The notes under the pieces were generated by a model. That model searched no databases, was not told the origin of the DNA, and worked only from the letters and a program-made list of their open reading frames with translations. Shown piece by piece: positions 1 to 5,726 of a stretch of DNA of 7,773 nt. Numbering within the stretch: the stretch's first letter is position 1; each line of letters starts with the position of its first letter. Both the position numbers and the translations under genes were made by a program. The stretch is taken from contig MFRB01000094.1 in assembly GCA_001783255.1 (NCBI GenBank), positions 1 through 7,773 of the forward strand, read 5' to 3'. This DNA comes from Candidatus Magasanikbacteria bacterium RIFOXYD12_FULL_33_17. Lineage in GTDB: Bacteria; Patescibacteriota; Patescibacteriia; Magasanikbacterales; UBA922.

Positions 1-945
1 CACAATAATAAAAGTCAAATAAGCAAAATAAAATAATATAAAAGAAATACCTTGCCATCTGTCCAGCTTATGTTTTTGTCCCAAAAACATAAAGATAAAT
101 AATAGTAAAGTTACAAAACAAGAAAATAAAATGTCAAAATTTATATTGCCATTTACTGGTAATGGTTTTATCGTTGCTGTAAGACCTAATATCCAAAAAA
201 TATTAAAAATATTACTACCTACCACATTGCCTATAGCAATATCTGCTTGCTTGCGGAAAGCTGCCACTATAGAAGTAGCCAATTCAGGTAGAGATGTACC
301 GATAGCAACGATAGTCAAACCAATAAGTCTTTCTGACATGCCAGCTAGTTTGGCCAAAATGACGGCATTGTCAACGATGAGTTTTCCTCCAAAAATTAAA
401 CCACCTAAACCGAGTGTAATTAATAGAAGGGAAGTGCCTGTGGGATATTGTTTGACATCATCATGTTCACCTTGCACTTTGCTTATACCAAAGATGTAGT
501 ACATGAATATAACAAAGAAAAATAGTAAGGTTAGACCTTCGGTTCTGGTAATTACGTTTTCACTTGCATGATTGATAAATAAATCATTACTAAATATAGC
601 AACTAGTATTACTCCTAAAAGGGCAAAAGGTATTTCTTTGTAGGTGGTTGTTTTTTTTACAGCTAGTGGGAAAATAGTAGCAGAGACGCCAAGAATAAGT
701 AATACGTTGGCAATGTTACTTCCGATAATATTTCCAATAGCTAAATCAGTAGTATTTTTCCAGACAGACATCAAATTGACGACCATTTCTGGAGCAGAAG
801 TACCAAAGGCGACAACAGTAAGACCGATGACTAGAGAAGAAATACCTAGTTTTTTTGCTACAGAAGCTGAACCTTTGACCAGAGCATCGGCTGCTATTAT
901 CAAAATAGCTAGACCTACAACAATAAATAAAATTGCCAAAAACAT
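1..945 (-). CDS. CaCA-family calcium/sodium:cation antiporter (YrbG-like), 3' end cut by window edge
   Basis: Reading the minus strand from ATG at 943-945 gives 315 open codons to the first base of the window, so only the last few residues and the stop are missing (YrbG-type proteins are about 320-330 residues). It is an inner-membrane cation exchanger built from two inverted repeats. The sequence shows both family signatures. Alpha-1 is GLTVVAFGTSAPEMVV at residues 41-56, followed by GNIIGSNIANVLLILG (71-86). Alpha-2 is GLTIVAIGTSLPELATS (209-225), followed by GNVVGSNIFNIFWILG (239-254). The acidic ion-binding residues E53 and E221 lie at equivalent positions, and hydrophobic segments fill most of the chain. 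Residues about 155-170 form a short hydrophilic loop between the halves. No Shine-Dalgarno precedes the ATG. The gene has its own promoter (1006-1034). The family is certain; transported ions (Ca2+, Na+, K+ or H+) are inferred from the family. Confidence 0.93.
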   Translation of the reverse strand, partial: MFLAILFIVVGLAILIIAADALVKGSASVAKKLGISSLVIGLTVVAFGTSAPEMVVNLMSVWKNTTDLAIGNIIGSNIANVLLILGVSATIFPLAVKKTTTYKEIPFALLGVILVAIFSNDLFINHASENVITRTEGLTLLFFFVIFMYYIFGISKVQGEHDDVKQYPTGTSLLLITLGLGGLIFGGKLIVDNAVILAKLAGMSERLIGLTIVAIGTSLPELATSIVAAFRKQADIAIGNVVGSNIFNIFWILGLTATIKPLPVNGNINFDILFSCFVTLLLFIFMFLGQKHKLDRWQGISFILFYFAYLTFIIV

Positions 946-960
946 ATGTTGTTATTTATC

Positions 961-981
961 AATCCTGGTGTTATCAGGATT
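961..981 (-). promoter_or_regulatory. Perfect 7-bp hairpin in the antiporter leader
   Basis: AATCCTG (961-967) and CAGGATT (975-981) are perfect inverted repeats with a 7-nt loop. The hairpin lies between the predicted transcription start and the ATG. There is no U-run after it on either strand, so it does not look like an intrinsic terminator for the upstream gene. It holds the only AGGA of the leader, about 17 nt from the start codon, too far to act as a normal ribosome-binding site. It may be a leader regulatory or RNA-stability element. Confidence 0.4.
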
Positions 982-1005
982 ATATTTAATTAAATTTATG
1001 GCATT

Positions 1006-1034
1006 ATTATACTTGAATTTTTGTTTTATGCCAA
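1006..1034 (-). promoter_or_regulatory. Sigma70-type promoter for the CaCA antiporter
   Basis: On the minus strand TTGGCA (1029-1034) and TATAAT (1006-1011) are separated by exactly 17 bases. Transcription would start near 999, giving a leader of about 55 nt before the ATG at 945. It lies directly after the stop codon of the upstream ATP-grasp gene, so the antiporter can be transcribed independently of that run. Confidence 0.7.
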
Positions 1035-1039
1035 TGGTT

Positions 1040-1996
1040 TTATTTTTTACTTAGTCTTTCTATAGATCTAAGTATAGAATCAATAAATTTTTTATAATTT
1101 TTTGTAGAATCACGAGGAAAACCTATTTGATCATTTATTTCAAAAACATAAGGTTTTGAATTACTTATCCCAAAATCTATAGAATAAATAGGATAATTAT
1201 ATTTTTTGTCTATTTTATTTTGTATTTTTTTTACTATAAGTTTTACTTTTTTAGGGATTTTTTCTATTGGTATTTCTTTTATTTTTCCACCTTGGGAGAC
1301 ATTGGCGAGCAGGCTGCCTTTTTTGGGAGTTCTTAAATTTGCATAAATAATTTTTCCTCCAATAACAATCACTCTTAAATCATGTTTTTTGTTTGTTATA
1401 CCTTTTATACCGTTTGAAGTGTCAACAAATTCTTGTAGAACATACGATTCTTTTTTTTCCAATTTTGTATTTTTTATAGTATCTTTGTTGGCGATTATTA
1501 TACCTTTTCCACCAAGTCCTTTGGCTGGTTTCAATACTATCAGAGAAGAATTATCAAATTTTTCTAGCATCTTTATAAAACTTTTTTGTGAGGTTATTTC
1601 AAAACTTTTTGGCATGTATTTTTTTAGCAAGCCATACATTGAATTTTTGTCGTTGCACAAAGTTTTGAAAGCAATGCAATTTAGAACTTTTTTATTTATG
1701 TTATTTGTGGGAAAGCTTAGTCCGCCACTCCTGTCATAGACTGCATCGGCTGTAATATTTTCTTTTTTAATAATGAATTTGTTCTTGTCAAAATAAGAAA
1801 GATTTTCAAAATCTAATTCACCCAAATATGTTTGTTCTCCATTGGCGAGAAACATCTCAAAACCAAGTTTTTGTCCTTTTTGAAAAAAATAATGATAAAC
1901 TTTTCTTTTTACACCAAATTTTGCAAAAGGATCTCCAAGTTCTCCTGTACGTTTTCTTTTGAAATACATTACTATCTTCTTTTTTTCTTGTGGCAT
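1040..1996 (-). CDS. ATP-grasp domain protein (second of a tandem pair)
   Basis: This is a 318-residue protein with a C-terminal ATP-grasp fold, the ligase fold that activates a carboxylate as acyl-phosphate and joins it to an amine, thiol or hydroxyl. Visible motifs are VLKPAKGLGGKGI (154-166, nucleotide-binding lysine and glycine loop), LQEFV (187-191, adenine contact), HDLRVIVIGGKI (205-216), basic residues R222-K226, and the metal-ligand set D274 and E286-x-N288 in FEINDQIGFP. Residues 1-85 form a separate basic N-terminal region that I do not recognise. The ATG at 1994-1996 overlaps the upstream ATP-grasp gene by 25 bases. A second ATG (residue 10, 1967-1969) lies 2 bases after that gene's stop, with a weak purine stretch before it, and may be the true start. 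YheC/YheD-like or RimK-like relatives are possible. The substrate is unknown. Confidence 0.85.
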   Translation of the reverse strand: MPQEKKKIVMYFKRKRTGELGDPFAKFGVKRKVYHYFFQKGQKLGFEMFLANGEQTYLGELDFENLSYFDKNKFIIKKENITADAVYDRSGGLSFPTNNINKKVLNCIAFKTLCNDKNSMYGLLKKYMPKSFEITSQKSFIKMLEKFDNSSLIVLKPAKGLGGKGIIIANKDTIKNTKLEKKESYVLQEFVDTSNGIKGITNKKHDLRVIVIGGKIIYANLRTPKKGSLLANVSQGGKIKEIPIEKIPKKVKLIVKKIQNKIDKKYNYPIYSIDFGISNSKPYVFEINDQIGFPRDSTKNYKKFIDSILRSIERLSKK

Positions 1997-2874
1997 ATAT
2001 ACAAATAATTAGATAAGGATTCAATTTCGTTGGATATCTTTTCATCAAAAGTAAAAGCAGGAGAAATATTAACTTCTAGGACGTAGGGATTTCCATCCTT
2101 GTCAACTACAATATCTACGCCAGCTACTTGTATATTAGTTATTTTGGCAGATTTCAATGCTAATTTTGTTATTGTTTTATTTACTTCTTTTTGTTTTAAA
2201 AATGTTTCGCTGGCTCCAAGGTAGACATTGTTTCTAAATTCTTTTTTGTCTGTTTGACGTTCTCTTTTTATAATAGCTCCAATAGTTTTACCCAAAATCA
2301 AAATACGATAATCAAATGTGTTTGGTATGAATTCTTGGATTATGATTTCGTTAGCTAAGTTTTTTTTAATTATTTTTTTTGCTTCAGTTTTATTTTTTGC
2401 CAAATAAACTCCTAAGCCCAGACTACTTTTGGAAAGTTTTATAACCATAGGATATCCCAAAAATTTTTCTGCAGCTTCCAAAGCAACGTCATTGTAAATT
2501 GAGGTAAAATAAGTTTTTGGTACAGGTAGGCTGTTTATTGCGAGTAGCACTGTTTGTTTGAGTTTTGTGGCGTCATTGATGCTACTATGTAATTTGTCTA
2601 TATATAATATATTTTGTTTTTTACAAAGTTCAGACAAGATAAAGGCTAAGTTTTTTTCCTTACCCACATTTCTAGAAAATATTACTTTGTATTTTTCCAA
2701 AGGTTGTTTTTCAATAAAGGCTTTTACATTATTTTTTTCAATAAATAATTCAACCTCTTCAAAATTTGAAGTTGATACTTGAACACCTTTGTTTGTAAGT
2801 TTTTTTTTGAGAATAGTAATAGTTTTGTTTGCTTCTTTTCTTATACTTCTATTTTCTTTCAAGATTAATAGCAT
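1972..2874 (-). CDS. RimK-like ATP-grasp ligase (first of a tandem pair)
   Basis: This 300-residue protein has the order of a RimK/LysX-type ATP-grasp ligase. A pre-ATP-grasp domain covers about 1-95. Then come INDATKLKQTVLLAINSLPV (99-118, linker entering the grasp domain), YPMVIKLSKSSLGLGVYLA (141-159, ATP-binding lysine K146 and glycine loop), IIIQEFI (177-183, adenine contacts), DYRILILG (188-195) and VAGVDIVVDKDGNPYVLEVN (250-269), with Mg-binding D254, E267 and N269. All expected catalytic positions appear intact. RimK relatives add amino acids to a protein or peptide terminus, or to small molecules; which applies here cannot be read from sequence. The stop TAG overlaps the start of the next ATP-grasp gene, so the two are probably translationally coupled. 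The spacer from rlmD is 38 bases and holds only a weak -10-like TATACT (2897-2902), so the three genes are probably one transcript. No Shine-Dalgarno is visible. Confidence 0.88.
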   Translation of the reverse strand: MLLILKENRSIRKEANKTITILKKKLTNKGVQVSTSNFEEVELFIEKNNVKAFIEKQPLEKYKVIFSRNVGKEKNLAFILSELCKKQNILYIDKLHSSINDATKLKQTVLLAINSLPVPKTYFTSIYNDVALEAAEKFLGYPMVIKLSKSSLGLGVYLAKNKTEAKKIIKKNLANEIIIQEFIPNTFDYRILILGKTIGAIIKRERQTDKKEFRNNVYLGASETFLKQKEVNKTITKLALKSAKITNIQVAGVDIVVDKDGNPYVLEVNISPAFTFDEKISNEIESLSNYLYICHKKKRR

Positions 2875-2912
2875 GGTATATTGTTAAATGAATAAAAGTA
2901 TAGTCTAAAATA

Positions 2913-4208
2913 TTATTTTAATTCTAAAATAAGTAAACCCTCAATATGTGGAGTTTTAGGAAAGAAGTTGTAGATACTTGCATCAACAATTTTGTATTTT
3001 CCAGCTAATTTTTTGACATCACGAGCTTGGGTAGATATATTACAAGAAAGATAAATAATTTTTGGTGGCAAAACTTGTAAAATCCTGTCAGTCACTTTGT
3101 CGTGCATACCAGCGCGAGGTGGGTCAACTATCAAAATTTTGTCAGAAGTAATAAGTTCAGTAATTTTTTCAGCAGGACTACAAAAGCTTTCCACATTTTT
3201 TAATTTATTGAGTTTAATATTTTCTTGTGAATATTCAATAGCTTCTTCGTTGTTGTCGACTAGAGTTAAGTTTTTGCAATTTTTGGCTAGTGGCAAACCA
3301 ATAGAGCCAACACCAGAATAAAAATCTAGAACCTTTTCATTTTTTCCAATGTGCTTGGCAATTTGAGATAAACATTTTTGAAAAATTGGCATGTGAATTT
3401 GGAAAAAACTAAGCAAACCAAACTTGAGGAATGTGGAATGTGGAACGGGGAATGAGGTATTAATTTCTGATTTTAAATAATCTTGTCCAGTTGTGTATAA
3501 TAGAGCTGTTGGGACTGAAGCAGGGGATTTGTGGGTAGAGTAATAAACTTGAAAACCAAGTAAATTATTTTTTAATTTTGGATATTCTTCAAAAGTTAGT
3601 CTATCTTTGATAAAGAGCGCTGCAATGGCTTGTCCTTGTCCATTGCTTCGGATAATTAGAGACTTTAGACTGCGCATGGATATTTCATTTTCATTTACCC
3701 AGTCCAAAATATATTTGGCTATTTCATTGATTATTTCTTCCGCTAATATTGATCCTTTGACAGCAAAAGTGCGTCTGCCTCCACGTTCAAAAAAGGCTAG
3801 TGATTTGCTTTTGTCTTCTAATTCTGTAAAACTAAATTCCATTTTGTTGCGATAATTTTTATCCAAATCATCATAAACAAGTGGTATATCTAAATCTGCG
3901 AAGATTTCTCCGCCAAGTTTTTTGTAGGTTTCTTCAGTTATTTCTTTTTTCCATTTATTTTCAGTTTCGTAAGAGACGATTTGCCAAGGAGATGTAGACA
4001 AGAATTCTTGTTCCTCAGCTTCTATCCTATCTGGAGAAGCTTTGATAATCTTTGTCGTTACAGCTTCGGCATAGTCCTTTTTCTTTTTGACAATTTTGTA
4101 TTCCACTTCTTCGCCAGGTAGAGCATTCCAAACAAAAATTACCTGGTTGTCGAGTCTGGCCAAGCCTTGTCCACCGAAGACTAATTTTTCGATTTTTAGA
4201 GTGTTCAT
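2913..4208 (-). CDS. rlmD: TrmA/RlmD-family RNA m5U methyltransferase with TRAM domain, lacking the Fe-S cysteines
   Basis: This 431-residue, SAM-dependent enzyme methylates C5 of a uridine in RNA; RlmD acts on 23S rRNA U1939. An N-terminal TRAM RNA-binding domain covers about 1-57 (KLVFGGQGLARLDNQVIFV at 8-26, then ALPGEEV). The central region ends in LLSFFQIH (265-272, matching the family FFQxN). A Rossmann SAM site follows, with LDFYSGVGSIGLPLA (294-308) and VDNNEEAIE (317-325). Motif IV is VDPPRAG (361-367). The catalytic nucleophile is C389 in LSCN, and the C-terminal base is E423 in FFPKTPHIE. Where E. coli RlmD has clustered [4Fe-4S] cysteines (CGGC region), this protein reads STSPWQIVSYETENKWK (71-87) with no cysteine. 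The TRAM domain favours RlmD/RlmCD over TrmA, but the target uridine is not certain. It leads the minus-strand run with the two ATP-grasp genes. Confidence 0.9.
   Translation of the reverse strand: MNTLKIEKLVFGGQGLARLDNQVIFVWNALPGEEVEYKIVKKKKDYAEAVTTKIIKASPDRIEAEEQEFLSTSPWQIVSYETENKWKKEITEETYKKLGGEIFADLDIPLVYDDLDKNYRNKMEFSFTELEDKSKSLAFFERGGRRTFAVKGSILAEEIINEIAKYILDWVNENEISMRSLKSLIIRSNGQGQAIAALFIKDRLTFEEYPKLKNNLLGFQVYYSTHKSPASVPTALLYTTGQDYLKSEINTSFPVPHSTFLKFGLLSFFQIHMPIFQKCLSQIAKHIGKNEKVLDFYSGVGSIGLPLAKNCKNLTLVDNNEEAIEYSQENIKLNKLKNVESFCSPAEKITELITSDKILIVDPPRAGMHDKVTDRILQVLPPKIIYLSCNISTQARDVKKLAGKYKIVDASIYNFFPKTPHIEGLLILELK
3428..3455. repeat. Four imperfect 7-bp tandem repeats inside the rlmD-like gene
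   Basis: The plus strand reads GGAATGT, GGAATGT, GGAACGG, GGAATGA in direct succession. The 7-base period is not a multiple of three, so each copy is read in a different frame. It encodes about residues 252-261 of the methyltransferase, just before the FFQ motif, in a stretch where relatives are usually shorter (from memory of the family). Confidence 0.7.
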
Positions 4209-4226
4209 AATATTTTTTACTAACTT

Positions 4227-4255
4227 ACTTTAGCAAAATTTGGGGTTTTTGTCTA
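4227..4255 (-). promoter_or_regulatory. Possible promoter for the rlmD/ATP-grasp run
   Basis: On the minus strand TAGACA (4250-4255) and TAAAGT (4227-4232) are spaced 17 bases apart, 5/6 and 4/6 matches to consensus. The start point would lie about 12 nt from the ATG at 4208, giving a very short leader. In an A/T-rich spacer such matches arise by chance, so this is weak. Confidence 0.3.
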
Positions 4256-4261
4256 CTTTTG

Positions 4262-4270
4262 TGGTATAAT
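4262..4270 (+). promoter_or_regulatory. Extended -10 promoter for the VIT-family transporter
   Basis: TGG followed by TATAAT (4265-4270) is a consensus extended -10 element; the same TATAATATGTA word recurs at the next promoter (5241). There is no good -35 at 17 bases; the nearest is TTGGGG at 4240-4245. The transcript would start near 4277 and have a leader of about 165 nt, long for this compact genome. Confidence 0.5.
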
Positions 4271-4293
4271 ATGTATATAATTTTTAATTTAGG

Positions 4294-4357
4294 AATTTTA
4301 AATTTTAACTTGTTCGCCTTGGGTGGAAACAATTATTTAATCTCCAAATTTAAAATT
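4294..4357 (+). promoter_or_regulatory. Nested inverted repeats in the transporter 5' leader
   Basis: A perfect 12-bp inverted repeat (AATTTTAAATTT at 4294-4305 with AAATTTAAAATT at 4346-4357) encloses a second hairpin. In that inner hairpin TAA-c-TTGTT (4306-4314) pairs with AACAATTA (4328-4335), and the only G/C-rich stretch of the spacer (4315-4326) is at the tip, where CGCC can pair with GGTG. Further downstream, 4373-4389 is an 8-bp A/T palindrome, and 4386-4395 pairs imperfectly with 4409-4418. The arrangement could be an RNA leader structure or a protein-binding DNA site. I do not recognise a known Mn, Fe or Ni/Co riboswitch. Confidence 0.4.
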
Positions 4358-4440
4358 ATAATATTAATACTCTTTTTTAAATTAAAAAATTCTAAAATTG
4401 TTTTAAAATTAGAAATTTAAAATTACTAAATTTAGAAAAT

Positions 4441-5160
4441 ATGGTCATCCCTCACAACCCAAATTACATTCATCATACTCAAGGAAAAATATCGTCTGCT
4501 CTTTTGCGTGAAATAGTTTTTGGTCTTGAAGATGGTATGGTTTCTACGCTTGGTGCGGTGACAGGTATTGCTACTGCTACCGGTAGCCAATTTAGTACTT
4601 TGCTTTCTGGTCTAGTTGTTGTTTCTGTTGAGTCTATTTCTATGGCTGTAGGATCATATTTGTCCAATAAATCAGAAAAAGATACAGATAATAGGAAACT
4701 TTTTGAAGAAAAAGAAGAATTGCATCAATATCCTGAAGATGAAAAAGAAGAATTGTATGATATGTATGTAGAATCTGGTTGGCCAAAAGAAATGGCAAAG
4801 AATATGTCTGATATTGCTTCAAAAAATCATGATTTGTTTTTGAAGGAAATGGCTTATCGTGAGCTTGAAATCATCCCTGATGTAGTCGATTATCCTATCA
4901 AAAAAGCGACAGTAATGTTTTTTTCTTATCTTATTGGTGGTGCTGTACCTCTTACACCATATATTCTTTTGCCTATTAATGAGGCTATCCCTGTTTCTAT
5001 CGTTTTTACTTTGCTTGGTTTGTTTTTGCTGGGTATTTTTACCACCAGATTTACCAAGAGAAAATGGTGGAAAGCAGGACTTGAAATGACTGCTTTGGCT
5101 TCATTAGCTGCTTTGATCGGTTATTTTGTGGGGCAGTTAGTTGATGGCTTGATGAAATAA
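4441..5160 (+). CDS. VIT1/CCC1-family Fe2+/Mn2+ transporter
   Basis: This is a 239-residue membrane protein of the vacuolar iron transporter family, which moves Fe2+ or Mn2+ out of the cytosol, usually by H+ antiport. TM1 begins at the signature FGLEDGMVSTLGAVTGIA (27-44), with the conserved D31. TM2 holds SVESISMAVGSYLSNKSE (62-79), the bacterial counterpart of the SMAAGEYxS motif. A long hydrophilic, Glu/Asp-rich cytosolic region (about 77-153) matches the metal-binding domain between TM2 and TM3. Three further TM segments lie at about 156-178, 183-201 and 212-233. Length and order are normal for the family. The start ATG at 4441 is preceded by A/T-rich sequence without a Shine-Dalgarno. 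The gene stands alone, reads away from rlmD, and has a long structured leader that could carry metal control (inference). No terminator follows it clearly. Confidence 0.9.
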   Translation: MVIPHNPNYIHHTQGKISSALLREIVFGLEDGMVSTLGAVTGIATATGSQFSTLLSGLVVVSVESISMAVGSYLSNKSEKDTDNRKLFEEKEELHQYPEDEKEELYDMYVESGWPKEMAKNMSDIASKNHDLFLKEMAYRELEIIPDVVDYPIKKATVMFFSYLIGGAVPLTPYILLPINEAIPVSIVFTLLGLFLLGIFTTRFTKRKWWKAGLEMTALASLAALIGYFVGQLVDGLMK

Positions 5161-5217
5161 GAATAAATTTATTTATTTGTATTTTATCTTAATTTAGAAT
5201 AGTATTAAGCTTCATCA

Positions 5218-5246
5218 TTGACATTTTGGCTAATTTATGATATAAT
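5218..5246 (+). promoter_or_regulatory. Consensus sigma70 promoter with extended -10 for the secreted repeat protein
   Basis: TTGACA (5218-5223) and TATAAT (5241-5246) are both perfect, with a 17-base spacer ending in TGA that gives an extended -10. Transcription would start near 5253, leaving a leader of about 29 nt. This is the strongest promoter in the window by sequence and predicts abundant expression. Confidence 0.87.
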
Positions 5247-5281
5247 ATGTAAGTTGTTAATTTTTAAACAAACACAAAAAT

Positions 5282-5671
5282 ATGAATAAACTAGTCAAAA
5301 AAGTTAGTATGTTGGCCATGGCTATTGCCTCTTTCTTTGGTGGTTCTTCTGTTAATGCAGCTTCCAATATCGGTTCAAATCCTAATATAGGTGGAACACC
5401 TTATCCTGTTGTAGGTACAAAGGCTAATAAAGATGAAGATTCTATTAAATCAGAAGTAGGTTATATTGATGAGAAGAGTTCAAAGCCAGAATCGACTTAC
5501 GTTGATGAGAAAAGCTCAAAATCAGAGGCGACTTATGTTGACGAAAAGAGTTCAAAGTCAGAAGCACCTTACGTTGATGAAAAATCTTATCAAGGTAGTA
5601 AGAGTAAAAATGATGATTCATCAAAAGATGTTGTTTCTTACCAAGATGATAAATCTCAAAAATCAAACTAA
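5282..5671 (+). CDS. Small secreted protein with 12-residue tandem repeats, function unknown
   Basis: This is a 129-residue protein with no family I recognise. Residues 1-26 look like a Sec signal peptide: K3-K7 basic start, hydrophobic core LAMAIASFF (11-19) and cleavage after VNA. A Gly/Asn/Pro-rich linker follows (28-45). Then come three 12-residue repeats starting at Y61, Y73 and Y85 (consensus YVDEKSSKSEAT), a degenerate fourth at Y97 and a remnant at Y120 (YQDDKSQKSN). The mature chain is almost entirely Ser, Lys, Asp and Glu, with no cysteine, no lipobox, no LPXTG and no C-terminal membrane anchor. It is probably disordered and extracellular or loosely cell-wall bound. It stands alone between a consensus promoter and a strong terminator, so it is probably made at high level. 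No Shine-Dalgarno precedes the ATG. Roles such as surface coat, adhesion or ion binding are guesses. Confidence 0.82.
   Translation: MNKLVKKVSMLAMAIASFFGGSSVNAASNIGSNPNIGGTPYPVVGTKANKDEDSIKSEVGYIDEKSSKPESTYVDEKSSKSEATYVDEKSSKSEAPYVDEKSYQGSKSKNDDSSKDVVSYQDDKSQKSN
5462..5605 (+). repeat. 36-bp in-frame tandem repeats in the secreted protein gene
   Basis: Units begin at 5462, 5498, 5534 and 5570, each 36 bases with Tyr as first codon; the second and third are nearly identical and the fourth diverges after its first half. The units abut without spacers, so this is not a CRISPR array. Copy number could change by slippage or recombination without breaking the frame. Confidence 0.85.
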
Positions 5672-5692
5672 TATAATTTAGTTATCAGTCTC

Positions 5693-5726
5693 AAAAAATC
5701 CTGCTTTTAATAAAGTGGGATTTTTT
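5693..5726. terminator. Bidirectional intrinsic terminator
   Basis: Bases 5693-5707 pair with 5712-5726 through 15 consecutive pairs (two G-U) around a 4-nt TAAT loop. A six-A run opens the stem and a six-T run closes it, so it works on both strands. It ends the secreted-protein transcript from the left and the femAB operon from the right; its T-run overlaps the femAB stop codon (5725-5727). Confidence 0.9.

Noticed and set aside
131..1054. Two plus-strand ORFs (131-499 and 644-1054) over the antiporter
   Set aside because: The minus strand carries a full CaCA signature in an uninterrupted 315-codon frame; the plus-strand frames have no recognisable motif and are its shadows.
4271..4420. A 49-codon plus-strand ORF starting at the ATG just after TATAAT (4265-4270)
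   Set aside because: Its ATG lies between the -10 element and the expected transcription start, it has no ribosome-binding site, and its hydrophobic residues follow from low-complexity A/T repeats.
5161..5217. Terminator after the VIT transporter (CTTAAT...ATTAAG at 5188-5209)
   Set aside because: The stem is only 6 bp of mostly A/T with a 10-nt loop and no following T-run, so termination here cannot be supported.
5462..5605. CRISPR-like repeats
   Set aside because: The 36-base units abut with no spacers and keep a coding frame for a secreted protein; no cas gene is nearby.
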